DNA of 64,000 nt from contig NZ_CP012201.1 of assembly GCF_001191005.1 (NCBI RefSeq), positions 62,001 through 126,000 on the forward strand, in the 5' to 3' direction. Made by a program: the position numbers and the translations under genes. The notes below the pieces were generated by a model that searched no databases, was not told where the DNA came from, and worked only from the letters and a program-made list of their open reading frames with translations. This document shows, in pieces, positions 26,637-34,701 of this stretch; within the stretch, counting starts at the first letter, position 1; each line of letters starts with the position of its first letter. This stretch comes from Massilia sp. NR 4-1. Lineage in GTDB: Bacteria; Pseudomonadota; Gammaproteobacteria; Burkholderiales; Burkholderiaceae_D.

Positions 26637-27476
26637 ATGCAACGCAATACCGAACAAAGCCCGGCCTATCGCGGCCCCCTGCAAGCCGTGGTCTGCGACT
26701 GGGCCGGCACCCTGGTCGATTTTGGCTCCTTTGCGCCGACCCAGGTGCTGATCGACGCCTTCGCCGGTTTCGGCGTCGAAGTCTCGCTGGAAGAAGCGCG
26801 CCGCCCCATGGGGCTGGCGAAGTGGGACCACATCGAAGCCCTGGGCAAGCAGGACGGCGTGGCTGCGCGCTGGCTGCGGCGTTTCGGCGCGCCCATGCAA
26901 AGCAGCGACGTCGACGCGATCTACGCCAGCTTCCTGCCGCTGCAGATCGAACGCGTGGGCCACTATTCCGATCCCATCCCCGGCGCCATCGATGTGCTGG
27001 CGCAGTTGCGCCAGCGCGGCATGCGTATCGGTTCCTGCTCCGGCTATCCGCGCGTGGTGATGGACCGCCTGCTGGAAAAGGCGAGGGCGGATGGCCTGCT
27101 GGTGGACCATGCTGTCGCCACAGACGACCTGGCGGCGGGCGGCCGCCCCGGCCCGTGGATGGCGCTGGACAATGTGGTCAAGCTGGGCGTGCCGGCGGTG
27201 GCGGCTTGCGTGAAGATAGACGACACGGTTCCTGGCATCGCCGAAGGTTTGGCTGCCGGCATGTGGAGCGTGGGCCTGGCCTTGTCCGGCAACGAGATGG
27301 GCGTGACGCAAGCCGAGCTGGCAGCCCTGCCGCAGGAAGAACGCGCGCAGCGCGCCGAGGCGGCGCGGCAAAAGCTGCTGGGCGCCGGCGCCCACTACGT
27401 GATCGACACCATCGCCGATCTGCCGGTCGTGGTCGAGGCCATCGACGCCCGTCTGCGCGCGGGAGAGCGGCCTTGA
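26637..27476 (+). CDS. phnX: Phosphonoacetaldehyde hydrolase (phosphonatase)
   Basis: 279 residues from ATG 26637, with AAGGAGA ten bases upstream. HAD superfamily: the nucleophile Asp is in VVCDWAGTLVDFGS. The cap-domain Lys that forms the Schiff base with substrate is in RRPMGLAKWDHIEAL. It cleaves the C-P bond of phosphonoacetaldehyde to acetaldehyde and phosphate, completing AEP degradation. Confidence 0.95.
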   Translation: MQRNTEQSPAYRGPLQAVVCDWAGTLVDFGSFAPTQVLIDAFAGFGVEVSLEEARRPMGLAKWDHIEALGKQDGVAARWLRRFGAPMQSSDVDAIYASFLPLQIERVGHYSDPIPGAIDVLAQLRQRGMRIGSCSGYPRVVMDRLLEKARADGLLVDHAVATDDLAAGGRPGPWMALDNVVKLGVPAVAACVKIDDTVPGIAEGLAAGMWSVGLALSGNEMGVTQAELAALPQEERAQRAEAARQKLLGAGAHYVIDTIADLPVVVEAIDARLRAGERP

Positions 27477-27557
27477 TGCCGGCAGCGCCGGGCAGGCAAA
27501 TATGCGACAATCCGAGCGAAGATTTTTTGTCTCAGCCTGATACTGGAGTGTAGCTGC

Positions 27558-28286
27558 ATGCTTGAAAACGCGATCGTCCGGCAAGCCGGCACCACGGTCT
27601 GGAAGCAGATCCAGGCCACGCTAGCCGACGAAGTGATGGCGGGCCGCCTGAGCGGCCGCCTGCCCAACGAGACAGCGCTGGCCGAGCGCTTTGCCGTCAA
27701 CCGCCACACGGTGCGGCAGGCGGTCAAGGCGCTGGTGGAGCAGGGCATCGTGGAAGTCGTGCATGGGCGCGGCACCTTCGTGCGCGAGGACTTCCTCGAC
27801 TACCAGATCGGCCGCCGCACGCGCCTGGCGCATAGCGTGGTGAAGGCGCGCCGCGTCGGCAAGAGCGAAATCCTGAACTGGGAAGCGCTGCGGCCCACGT
27901 CCGAAATCGCCGGCATGCTGGAGCTGTCGGCGCGCGCCCGCACCCTGGCCGTGAACTCGCTCGACGTGGTGGACGGCAAGGTGATCGGCGTCTGCACCCA
28001 GTACTTCCCGTTGCCGCGCTTCGAAGGCTTTGGCGAGGCGTATGCCAAGGCGGGCAAGACGCATCTGGCGCTGGCGCAGTTCGGCGTGCAGCAATTCCAG
28101 CGCCGCTTAAGCCGCATCACGGCGCGCCTGCCCAGCCTGGAGATTGCCCAGCGCCTGGGGCAGCCGGTGTCGCAGCCCATCCTGTATGTGGAAACGGTGT
28201 ATGTCGATCAGGACGACAAGCCCTTCGAATACGGCATCTCGAATTTCAGCAGCACGGCGGTGCAGCTGGTGATCGAACCGGATTGA
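27558..28286 (+). CDS. phnR: GntR-family phosphonate utilisation regulator (HutC/UTRA type)
   Basis: 242 residues. N-terminal GntR winged helix (LPNETALAERFAVNRHTVRQ, about 34-53, then VVHGRGTFV), C-terminal UTRA ligand-binding domain ending with FEYGISNFSSTAVQLVIE. It ends the phn cluster after an 81-bp gap and is expected to bind the TCTAGA boxes at 21360-21407, with AEP or a derivative as effector. No box is visible in front of its own gene. Confidence 0.88.
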   Translation: MLENAIVRQAGTTVWKQIQATLADEVMAGRLSGRLPNETALAERFAVNRHTVRQAVKALVEQGIVEVVHGRGTFVREDFLDYQIGRRTRLAHSVVKARRVGKSEILNWEALRPTSEIAGMLELSARARTLAVNSLDVVDGKVIGVCTQYFPLPRFEGFGEAYAKAGKTHLALAQFGVQQFQRRLSRITARLPSLEIAQRLGQPVSQPILYVETVYVDQDDKPFEYGISNFSSTAVQLVIEPD

Positions 28287-28295
28287 GGGAAGACA

Positions 28296-28314
28296 GCGCC
28301 GCCAGCGGCGGCGC
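28296..28314. terminator. Perfect GC hairpin between convergent phnR and RDD genes
   Basis: GCGCCGCC and GGCGGCGC form an 8-bp stem with a 3-nt loop, 10 nt after phnR. There is no T-tract; a terminator role is plausible from its location between convergent genes. Confidence 0.4.
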
Positions 28315-28323
28315 GATGGGGGA

Positions 28324-28869
28324 TCAGGCCTTGGCTTCTTCCGCCTTGGCCTTTTTCTTTTCCAGCTTGGGCAATTGCACCATGCGCGTGCCGGCGATCT
28401 TATCGTGCAGGAACTGGCGGTCCTTGTCGAGGAAGGCGGTCAGGGACCACAGCAGCACGCCGCCGAACAGTGCGTACAGCGCATGCCATTTTTCCAGGCC
28501 CAGCGCGTAGTCCAGCAGCAGGGCTGGCAGCACCCACATCCAGCTTGCCAGATAGCGCAGGGTCGCCACCTTGAGCGGCACATTCGTCTGGCCCGGCATC
28601 ACCACTTTCAGGCGCCAGGTCTGCATCGCCAGGGTCTGGCCCTTGCGGCTCCATTGGTGGATGAAGTAGGCGCCCAGGATCAGGAAGGCCAGCGCCTGGC
28701 GCAGATGCTCGACCATCGGCGCGTGGCTGGCGCCGCTGATCATTTCAAAGACGAGGAAAGGCAGGAACAGCACGGCAAACGCCAGCAGCACTTCGTACAC
28801 CATCGAAATCAGGCGGCGCTTGATGGTTGGATTGGTGGCGGTGAGGGGCGTGGCTTTATTTGCTGACAT
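28324..28869 (-). CDS. RDD family membrane protein
   Basis: 181 residues from ATG 28869; the open frame continues upstream but in poor sequence overlapping the next gene. PTIKRRLISMVYEVLLAFAVLF holds the first of about four membrane spans. The usual RDD Arg-Asp-Asp becomes RRLISMVYE, so the signature is partial. The function is unknown; some relatives are linked to ion transport or compatible solutes. The start overlaps the end of the DUF3106 gene by 14 nt. Confidence 0.75.
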   Translation of the reverse strand: MSANKATPLTATNPTIKRRLISMVYEVLLAFAVLFLPFLVFEMISGASHAPMVEHLRQALAFLILGAYFIHQWSRKGQTLAMQTWRLKVVMPGQTNVPLKVATLRYLASWMWVLPALLLDYALGLEKWHALYALFGGVLLWSLTAFLDKDRQFLHDKIAGTRMVQLPKLEKKKAKAEEAKA

Positions 28870-29731
28870 TGGGCGGTACGGCCGGAGCGGCATTAGGTGG
28901 TACGGAGGCTGCCGTCGCCGCCGATGCAGCGCCGCCGGCGTCGGCCGGAATGCTGGCCGTCGCCGGGACGGTGGCTGCCGCGGGCACGGCACCGGCGCCG
29001 GGATACGAACCAGGGATCACGTTGACCGCACCTGGCGCCGTGGCGGCGGGCGGCACGGCACCTGTAGCCGCGGCCGGATTGAGCGGCGGTGCCGGCGCGA
29101 CGGCGCCCGGCGCATGCGGCTTGATCGGCTGCGGAGTTTTCATCTTGCTCTGAGCCGGCGTCGGCGGCTTGGCGACCTGCGGCTTTTTGGCGGCAGCGGC
29201 GTCGGCCAGCTTCTTCTTCTGCTCCTGCGGCAGTTGCTGGTATTCCTCCCACTGCGCGGCCTTGGCCTGTTTGCCGGCCGTGATTTTCTGCGCGCGCGAG
29301 AAGTTCTCGCGCACCACCTTGCGCTCGGCCGGCGTCAGGCGTGCCCATTCGCGCATGCGCTCATGCACGCGCTGCTGCTCGTCCGGCTTCATGGAGGCGA
29401 AGCGGTTGGCGATCTCGATCCATTTCTGCTTGCGCACCGGCCCCAGGTCGTCCCAGCTGCTTTGCAGCGGCGCCAGGGCGCTTTGCTGGACGGGCTTCAG
29501 ATCCTTCCAGTACGGTTTCTCGCCCGCGCCCGGCTTGGCCGCACCCGGCGCGACGGCGGGCGGCGCAGCCACGGTATGCGGCACATTGGCGCCGGCTGCG
29601 GATGCGGCGGTGGGAGCCGGGGCGGGAGCCGGCTGGCGGGTTTCACCCACCCAGGCGGCAGCCAGCGCGGCGGCCACGAGGGCGCCACCACCGGCAATCA
29701 GGTATTTGCTGCGACCGGAAACACGCGTCAT
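28856..29731 (-). CDS. DUF3106 domain protein, exported or membrane-anchored
   Basis: 291 residues. An N-terminal membrane anchor (YLIAGGGALVAAALAAAWVG) is followed by a Pro/Ala linker. A helical, Trp-rich domain comes next (about 70-170): PYWKDLKPVQQSALAPL and WARLTPAERKVVRENF are the repeated DUF3106 motif. A long Pro/Ala/Gly-rich low-complexity tail completes it. Third gene of the sigma-factor operon. The function is unknown; periplasmic action is likely. Confidence 0.8.
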   Translation of the reverse strand: MTRVSGRSKYLIAGGGALVAAALAAAWVGETRQPAPAPAPTAASAAGANVPHTVAAPPAVAPGAAKPGAGEKPYWKDLKPVQQSALAPLQSSWDDLGPVRKQKWIEIANRFASMKPDEQQRVHERMREWARLTPAERKVVRENFSRAQKITAGKQAKAAQWEEYQQLPQEQKKKLADAAAAKKPQVAKPPTPAQSKMKTPQPIKPHAPGAVAPAPPLNPAAATGAVPPAATAPGAVNVIPGSYPGAGAVPAAATVPATASIPADAGGAASAATAASVPPNAAPAVPPNVSK

Positions 29732-29734
29732 TGC

Positions 29735-30139
29735 TTACTGTCCGCGGGTTTCGAGATAGGCGTGGAAACCGTCGTCCAGATAGGCCGACAGCGGCAGCTC
29801 GTCGGACAGCACGGCGGCGTCCAGCTCGGCCAGTTCGGCGATCGATTGCTGCTGCTCGTACTGGAACACGCCCATCAGGCCGCCCACCAGCAGCATCAGG
29901 GGCAGGGCCACGCTGAAGCGGTTGAACCAGCCCAGGGGATTGGCGAAGAAACCATGGCCGCCGCCGGCCACGGCCGGCGCGCTACGCACTACCCGTACGG
30001 GAACATGCGCTTTTTTACGGGCAAGGGCGGCCTGACGCGCGGCGGCCAGACGGTCGCTGGTGGCGGCCGGCAGATCGTCGAGCTTTTCATTGAGCGCATG
30101 GCGCACTTTGTACGCGAAATTCAGGTCTTCGGTGTTCAT
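29735..30139 (-). CDS. DUF3619 family protein, candidate anti-sigma factor
   Basis: 134 residues from ATG 30139, overlapping the sigma-factor stop by 4 nt. A cytoplasmic N-terminus (NFAYKVRHALNEKLDDLP...RLAAARQAALARKK) precedes one membrane span (about 79-98, FSVALPLMLLVGGLMGVFQY) and a short acidic periplasmic tail ending in LSAYLDDGFHAYLETRGQ. This topology and the translational coupling to a sigma gene suggest anti-sigma activity, but no ZAS motif is present. Confidence 0.78.
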   Translation of the reverse strand: MNTEDLNFAYKVRHALNEKLDDLPAATSDRLAAARQAALARKKAHVPVRVVRSAPAVAGGGHGFFANPLGWFNRFSVALPLMLLVGGLMGVFQYEQQQSIAELAELDAAVLSDELPLSAYLDDGFHAYLETRGQ

Positions 30140-30705
30140 AGTTTTATCCCCTTGGCTTTGAGCGATTCGGCGAGAGTGTGTGTTGCTCGTGAGCAATGCG
30201 TTTTCACGCTCCCTTCGGAACATCCCATCGCTTCGGCGGTTTCTGCCACGTCCATGTCCTGCCAATAACGCATGAGGAAGGCTTCCCGTTGACGCGCTGG
30301 CAGCTTTTGTACTTCATCTTCAATGACTTGCAAGACCTGCATGCGCTCGACCTGGTCGGCGCTCGATTCCGCTGCCTGGGAACCCTGTTCGGCCTCATAA
30401 GATTCCAGTATATCAAAATCCTCATGCTCGTCCGAGCTGGGGCCGAGGCCGGAAAACAGGCTGACCCAGGTGTTGCGCACCTTTTCGCGGCGGAAGAAAT
30501 CGAGGATGGTGTTCTGCAGGATGCGCTGGAACAGCAGGGGCAGCTCGGCCGCCGGCTTGTCGCCGTATTTTTCGGCCAGCTTGATCATGGCGTCCTGGAC
30601 AATGTCCAGGGCCGCTTCGTCGCGGCGCACCGCATACACGGCTTGTTTATAGGCACGCCGCTCGACGTTCTCCAGGAAATCCGATAATTCTTTGTCTGTG
30701 GCCAT
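30136..30705 (-). CDS. ECF-type RNA polymerase sigma factor
   Basis: 189 residues. Region 2 includes DEAALDIVQDAMIKLAEKY and FQRILQNTILDFFRREK (about 28-77). An acidic linker of about 45 residues follows, then region 4 with LPARQREAFLMRYWQDMDVAETAEAMGC (about 134-161) and the recognition helix SVKTHCSRATHTL. It is the first gene of the sigma/DUF3619/DUF3106/RDD unit. A 17-bp palindrome sits about 100 bp upstream. Confidence 0.9.
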   Translation of the reverse strand: MATDKELSDFLENVERRAYKQAVYAVRRDEAALDIVQDAMIKLAEKYGDKPAAELPLLFQRILQNTILDFFRREKVRNTWVSLFSGLGPSSDEHEDFDILESYEAEQGSQAAESSADQVERMQVLQVIEDEVQKLPARQREAFLMRYWQDMDVAETAEAMGCSEGSVKTHCSRATHTLAESLKAKGIKL

Positions 30706-31198
30706 GCGTCGGGAAGCGTGCGGCGGCAGAAGAGGCCGCTGTTGAGGTCAGTCTAAACTGTGCGCATCCTAGCAAAAATTGACTCATTCCGCATGTTTTT
30801 TCCACGTTTTCCACGGTGGAAAAGCGGGAAGTGCGTAATTTCAACAATAATTCTTGACCAAAATTGTGCAACGCAGTACCGTATGAATCGCTTTGCACAC
30901 CACGAAGCGCCCCGGAAGTACCGCAGCAGGCACACAAAGCCGCCATGGTGCATCCAGCTTTCATTTGTCAGCAGTTTGCTCTAACCCGCGCCACAAGCGC
31001 GAGAGGTTTGCGCGAGTGCTGCAGAAACTCCAGCCAAACGAGTTGCGTTGAGCTGTATCTTGTACCTTGCCTACGGTCAAGGGAAGGGATGCCGCGACCG
31101 CAGAAAGAAGGGACGCTTGAGAGTACTGCAGTGCAACGCTTACTTCGATAGGCAAGAGCATCCATTCAATCTCCTCTGGACCTTGAAAGGAATGTTTC
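30706..31198. promoter_or_regulatory. 493-bp divergent intergenic region between sigma factor and ilv operon
   Basis: No supported gene. A perfect palindrome TTTTCCAC-G-GTGGAAAA lies at 30807-30823, preceded by a second TTTTCCACG-like repeat, and looks like an operator. A possible -35 (TTGACC, 30854-30859) is followed after 17 bp by a weak TACCGT. The last 250 bp before ilvB look like a long leader. Short open frames there are not rich in Ile, Val or Leu codons, so I do not call a classical attenuator. A ribosome site GAAAGGAATG precedes ilvB. Confidence 0.5.
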
Positions 31199-32926
31199 AT
31201 GAACACCGAAGCAGCAGCCCCCATCACGGGCGCCGAGATCGTCGTCCGCTGCCTGGCGGAAGAAGGCGTTGAACACGTCTTCGGCTACCCTGGCGGCGCC
31301 GTACTGTACATCTACGACGCCATCTTCAAGCAGGACAAATTCCAGCACGTTCTGGTACGCCACGAGCAGGCCGCCATCCATGCGGCAGACGCCTATTCGC
31401 GCAGCTCGCAGAAAGTCGGCGTGGCCCTGGTCACTTCCGGCCCCGGCGTGACCAATGCCGTCACCGGCCTGTCCACCGCCTATATGGATTCGATTCCGAT
31501 GGTGGTGATTTCCGGCCAGGTGCCCAGCCACGCCATCGGCCAGGACGCCTTCCAGGAATGCGACACCGTGGGCATCACCCGCCCCGTGGTCAAGCACAAC
31601 TTCCTGGTGAAAGACGTCAAGGATCTGGCCGAAACGATCAAGAAAGCTTTCTTCATCGCGCGTACCGGCCGGCCCGGCCCGGTGCTGGTGGATATCCCCA
31701 AGGATATCTCCATGCACAAGCACGTCTATAACTACCCCAAAGACATCGAGATGCGTTCCTACCGTCCGATGGACAAGGGCCACTCGGGCCAGATCCGCAA
31801 GGCGGTGCAGCTGCTGCTGCAAGCCGAGCGTCCGATGATCTATACCGGCGGCGGCGTGATCCTGGCCAATGCCGCGCCCGAGCTGAACCGTCTGGTCGAC
31901 AAGCTCGGCTTCCCGGTGACGAATACCCTGATGGGCCTGGGCGGCTACCGCGCCAGCGACAGCAAATTCGTCGGCATGCCCGGCATGCACGGTACCTACG
32001 AAGCCAATATGGCGATGCAGAACTGCGACGTGCTGATCGCCATCGGCGCCCGCTTCGACGACCGCGTGATCGGCAATCCCAAGCACTTCGCCAGCAATCC
32101 GCGCAAGATCATCCACGTCGACATCGACCCCTCGTCGATCTCCAAGCGCGTGAAGGTCGATATTCCGATTGTCGGCAATGTGAAGGACGTGCTGGTCGAA
32201 TTCCTAGCCCAGCTCGATGCCGCCGAAGCCAAGCCGAATGCGCCCGCCCTGAAAAAATGGTGGGGCCAGATCGAGGAATGGCGCGGCCGCGACTGCCTGA
32301 AATACAGCACCTCCGACCTGGTGATCAAGCCGCAGCAGGTGGTGGAGAAAGTCTGGGACATCACCCAGGGCGACGCCTTCATCACCTCCGACGTCGGCCA
32401 GCACCAGATGTGGGCGGCGCAGTACTACCGCTTCGACAAGCCGCGCCGCTGGATCAATTCCGGCGGCCTGGGCACCATGGGCGTCGGCCTGCCATACGCC
32501 ATGGGCGTGCAGATGGCCAATCCCGACGCCACCGTGGCCTGCATCACCGGCGAAGGCTCGATCCAGATGTGCATCCAGGAGCTGGCCACCTGCAAGCAGT
32601 ACCACCTGACGCCCAAGATCATCCTGCTCAACAACCGCTTCCTCGGCATGGTGCGCCAGTGGCAGCAGATCGACTACGGCTCGCGCTACTCCGAGTCGTA
32701 TATGGATTCGCTGCCCGACTTCGAAAAGCTGGCCGAAGCCTATGGCCACGTCGGCATGCGCATCGAAAAGCCGGGCGATGTGGACGGCGCCCTGCGCGAA
32801 GCATTTGGCATGAAAGACCGTCTGGTCTTCATGAACTTCATTACCGACCAGAGCGAAAACGTGTGGCCGATGGTGAAGGCTGGCAAAGGCCTCTCCGAAA
32901 TGCTGCTTGGCTCGGAGGATCTCTGA
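31199..32926 (+). CDS. ilvB: Acetolactate synthase, large (catalytic) subunit
   Basis: 575 residues, three-domain thiamine diphosphate enzyme. GYPGGAVLYIYDAIF and the catalytic Glu in VRHEQAAIHAADAY lie in the N-terminal domain. The cofactor-binding motif is GEGSIQMCIQELATCKQYHL plus NNRFLGMVRQWQ in the C-terminal domain. It makes acetolactate and acetohydroxybutyrate for Val/Leu and Ile. Its regulatory subunit starts one base after its stop. Confidence 0.97.
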   Translation: MNTEAAAPITGAEIVVRCLAEEGVEHVFGYPGGAVLYIYDAIFKQDKFQHVLVRHEQAAIHAADAYSRSSQKVGVALVTSGPGVTNAVTGLSTAYMDSIPMVVISGQVPSHAIGQDAFQECDTVGITRPVVKHNFLVKDVKDLAETIKKAFFIARTGRPGPVLVDIPKDISMHKHVYNYPKDIEMRSYRPMDKGHSGQIRKAVQLLLQAERPMIYTGGGVILANAAPELNRLVDKLGFPVTNTLMGLGGYRASDSKFVGMPGMHGTYEANMAMQNCDVLIAIGARFDDRVIGNPKHFASNPRKIIHVDIDPSSISKRVKVDIPIVGNVKDVLVEFLAQLDAAEAKPNAPALKKWWGQIEEWRGRDCLKYSTSDLVIKPQQVVEKVWDITQGDAFITSDVGQHQMWAAQYYRFDKPRRWINSGGLGTMGVGLPYAMGVQMANPDATVACITGEGSIQMCIQELATCKQYHLTPKIILLNNRFLGMVRQWQQIDYGSRYSESYMDSLPDFEKLAEAYGHVGMRIEKPGDVDGALREAFGMKDRLVFMNFITDQSENVWPMVKAGKGLSEMLLGSEDL

Positions 32927-32927
32927 T

Positions 32928-33419
32928 ATGCGACACATCATCTCTGTCTTGCTGGAAAACGAAGCCGGTGCGCTCTCGCGCGTGGTCGGCCTGTTCTCGG
33001 CGCGCGGCTACAACATCGAAACGCTGACGGTCGCGCCGACCGAGGACGCCACCCTGTCGCGCATGACCATCGTCACCAGCGGCTCGGACGACATCATCGA
33101 GCAGATCACCAAGCACCTGAACCGCCTGATCGAGGTGGTCAAGGTGGTCGATCTGACCGAAGGCCAGCACATCGAGCGCGAGCTCATGCTGATCAAGGTG
33201 AGGGCAGTGGGCAAGGAGCGCGAAGAAATGAAGCGCACCGCCGACATCTTCCGCGGCCGCATCATCGACGTGACCGAGAAGACCTACACCATCGAACTGA
33301 CCGGCGCCAAGAGCAAGCTCGATGCCTTCATCGACGCCATCGACCGCACCTCGATTCTGGAAACCGTCCGCACCGGCGGCTCGGGCATAGGACGCGGCGA
33401 ACGCATCCTCAAAGTCTGA
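32928..33419 (+). CDS. ilvH: Acetolactate synthase, small (regulatory) subunit
   Basis: 163 residues from ATG 32928. The N-terminal ACT domain (ISVLLENEAGALSRVVGLFS) binds valine for feedback inhibition. The C-terminal domain contains TYTIELTGAKSKLDAFI. It is immediately downstream of the catalytic subunit gene. Confidence 0.97.
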   Translation: MRHIISVLLENEAGALSRVVGLFSARGYNIETLTVAPTEDATLSRMTIVTSGSDDIIEQITKHLNRLIEVVKVVDLTEGQHIERELMLIKVRAVGKEREEMKRTADIFRGRIIDVTEKTYTIELTGAKSKLDAFIDAIDRTSILETVRTGGSGIGRGERILKV

Positions 33420-33466
33420 GCGCTATACCCACACATTACACACGCAAAATATACAAGGAATAAATC

Positions 33467-34483
33467 ATGAAAGTTTTCTACGACAAAGACGCTGACCTCT
33501 CCCTCATCAAAGGCAAAAACGTGGCCATCATCGGCTACGGCTCGCAAGGCCACGCCCACGCCCAGAACCTGAGCGATTCCGGCGTCAACGTGACGGTCGG
33601 CCTGCGCAAGGGCGGCGCTTCGTGGCAGAAGGTGGAAAAGGCCGGTCTGAAAGTGGCCGAAGTAAATGAAGCGGTGAAAGCGGCCGACGTCATCATGATC
33701 CTGCTGCCGGACGAGAACATCGCCCAGGTCTACAAGGAAAACGTCGAACCGAACGCCAAGCAGGGCGCGGTGCTGGCCTTCGCCCACGGCTTCAATGTGC
33801 ACTACGGCCAGGTCGTGCCGCGCGCCGACCTCGACGTGATCATGGTCGCGCCGAAAGCGCCGGGCCACACCGTGCGCGGCACCTACACCCAGGGCGGCGG
33901 CGTGCCGCACCTGATCGCCGTGCACCAGGATAAATCCGGCATCGCGCGCGACATCGCCCTGTCGTATGCTTCCGCGAACGGCGGCGGCAAGGCCGGCATC
34001 ATCGAAACCAATTTCCGCGAAGAGACCGAGACCGACCTGTTCGGCGAACAAGCCGTGCTGTGCGGCGGCACCGTCGAGCTGATCAAAGCCGGTTTCGAAA
34101 CCCTGGTGGAAGCCGGCTACGCGCCGGAGATGGCTTACTTCGAGTGCCTGCACGAGCTGAAGCTGATCGTCGACCTGATCTACGAAGGCGGCATCGCCAA
34201 TATGAACTACTCCATCTCCAACAATGCGGAGTACGGCGAATACGTGACCGGCCCGAAAGTGGTGACCTCCGCCACCAAGGACGCCATGCGCCAATGCCTG
34301 AAAGACATCCAGACCGGCGAATACGCCAAGAGCTTCATCCTGGAAAACAAGGCCGGCGCCCCGACGCTGATCTCGCGCCGCCGCCTGACCTCCGAGCACC
34401 AGATCGAAGAAGTCGGCGCCAAGCTGCGCGCCATGATGCCCTGGATTGCCAAGAACAAGCTGGTCGACCAGTCCAAAAACTAA
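33467..34483 (+). CDS. ilvC: Ketol-acid reductoisomerase
   Basis: 338 residues, class I (short) enzyme. The NADPH-binding loop is GYGSQGHAHAQNLSDSG. The Mg-binding acidic residues include DLFGEQAVLCGG and the Glu of EAGYAPEMAYFECLHELK. It converts acetolactate to dihydroxyisovalerate. Third gene of the ilv operon, with AAGGA upstream of ATG; three long palindromes follow it. Confidence 0.98.
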   Translation: MKVFYDKDADLSLIKGKNVAIIGYGSQGHAHAQNLSDSGVNVTVGLRKGGASWQKVEKAGLKVAEVNEAVKAADVIMILLPDENIAQVYKENVEPNAKQGAVLAFAHGFNVHYGQVVPRADLDVIMVAPKAPGHTVRGTYTQGGGVPHLIAVHQDKSGIARDIALSYASANGGGKAGIIETNFREETETDLFGEQAVLCGGTVELIKAGFETLVEAGYAPEMAYFECLHELKLIVDLIYEGGIANMNYSISNNAEYGEYVTGPKVVTSATKDAMRQCLKDIQTGEYAKSFILENKAGAPTLISRRRLTSEHQIEEVGAKLRAMMPWIAKNKLVDQSKN

Positions 34484-34490
34484 GTCTAAA

Positions 34491-34545
34491 GCCGAGCCCG
34501 TGTCCGGTTTTGGGGCCAGGCCCCAAATTCGGACACGGGCTCGGC
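34491..34545. repeat. 55-nt palindromic repeat, copy 1
   Basis: Outer arms of 16 bp (34491-34506 and 34530-34545; GCCGAGCCCGTGTCCG and its reverse complement) enclose a second palindrome, TTGGGGCCAGGCCCCAA. It would form a long near-perfect hairpin 7 nt after ilvC. It could terminate ilvC, but its copy at 34643 suggests a dispersed REP-like element. Confidence 0.85.
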
Positions 34546-34577
34546 TGGATTTTGCAGGTCTGCTTACGGCAGGGGCC

Positions 34578-34611
34578 GTGTCCACCCCGGTGCCTGGCAC
34601 CAATCGGACAC
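34578..34611. repeat. Related palindromic repeat with a different core
   Basis: The outer arms GTGTCC (34578-34583) and GGACAC (34606-34611) match those of the flanking copies, but the core is CCGGTGCCTGGCACC instead of the GGGGCC type. The left half (CACCCCGG) and right half (CAATCGG) do not match each other, as if two types had recombined. Confidence 0.7.
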
Positions 34612-34642
34612 GAACCCAACCATTTCAGCAGATCAGTTAACG

Positions 34643-34697
34643 GCCGAGGCCGTGTCCGATTTTGGGGTCTGGCCCCAAATTCGGACACGGCCTCGGC
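34643..34697. repeat. 55-nt palindromic repeat, copy 2
   Basis: Same length and design as copy 1: arms GCCGAGGCCGTGTCCG and reverse complement around TTGGGGTCTGGCCCCAA. The arms carry compensatory changes relative to copy 1 (GAGCCC/GGGCTC versus GAGGCC/GGCCTC), so base pairing is conserved. It ends 4 nt from the stop of the convergent phosphatase gene. Confidence 0.85.
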
Positions 34698-34701
34698 TGT
34701 T

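Noticed and set aside
30961..31198. Possible leader peptide for ilv attenuation
   Set aside because: Short frames before ilvB are not enriched in Ile, Val or Leu codons and no antiterminator/terminator pair followed by T is visible.
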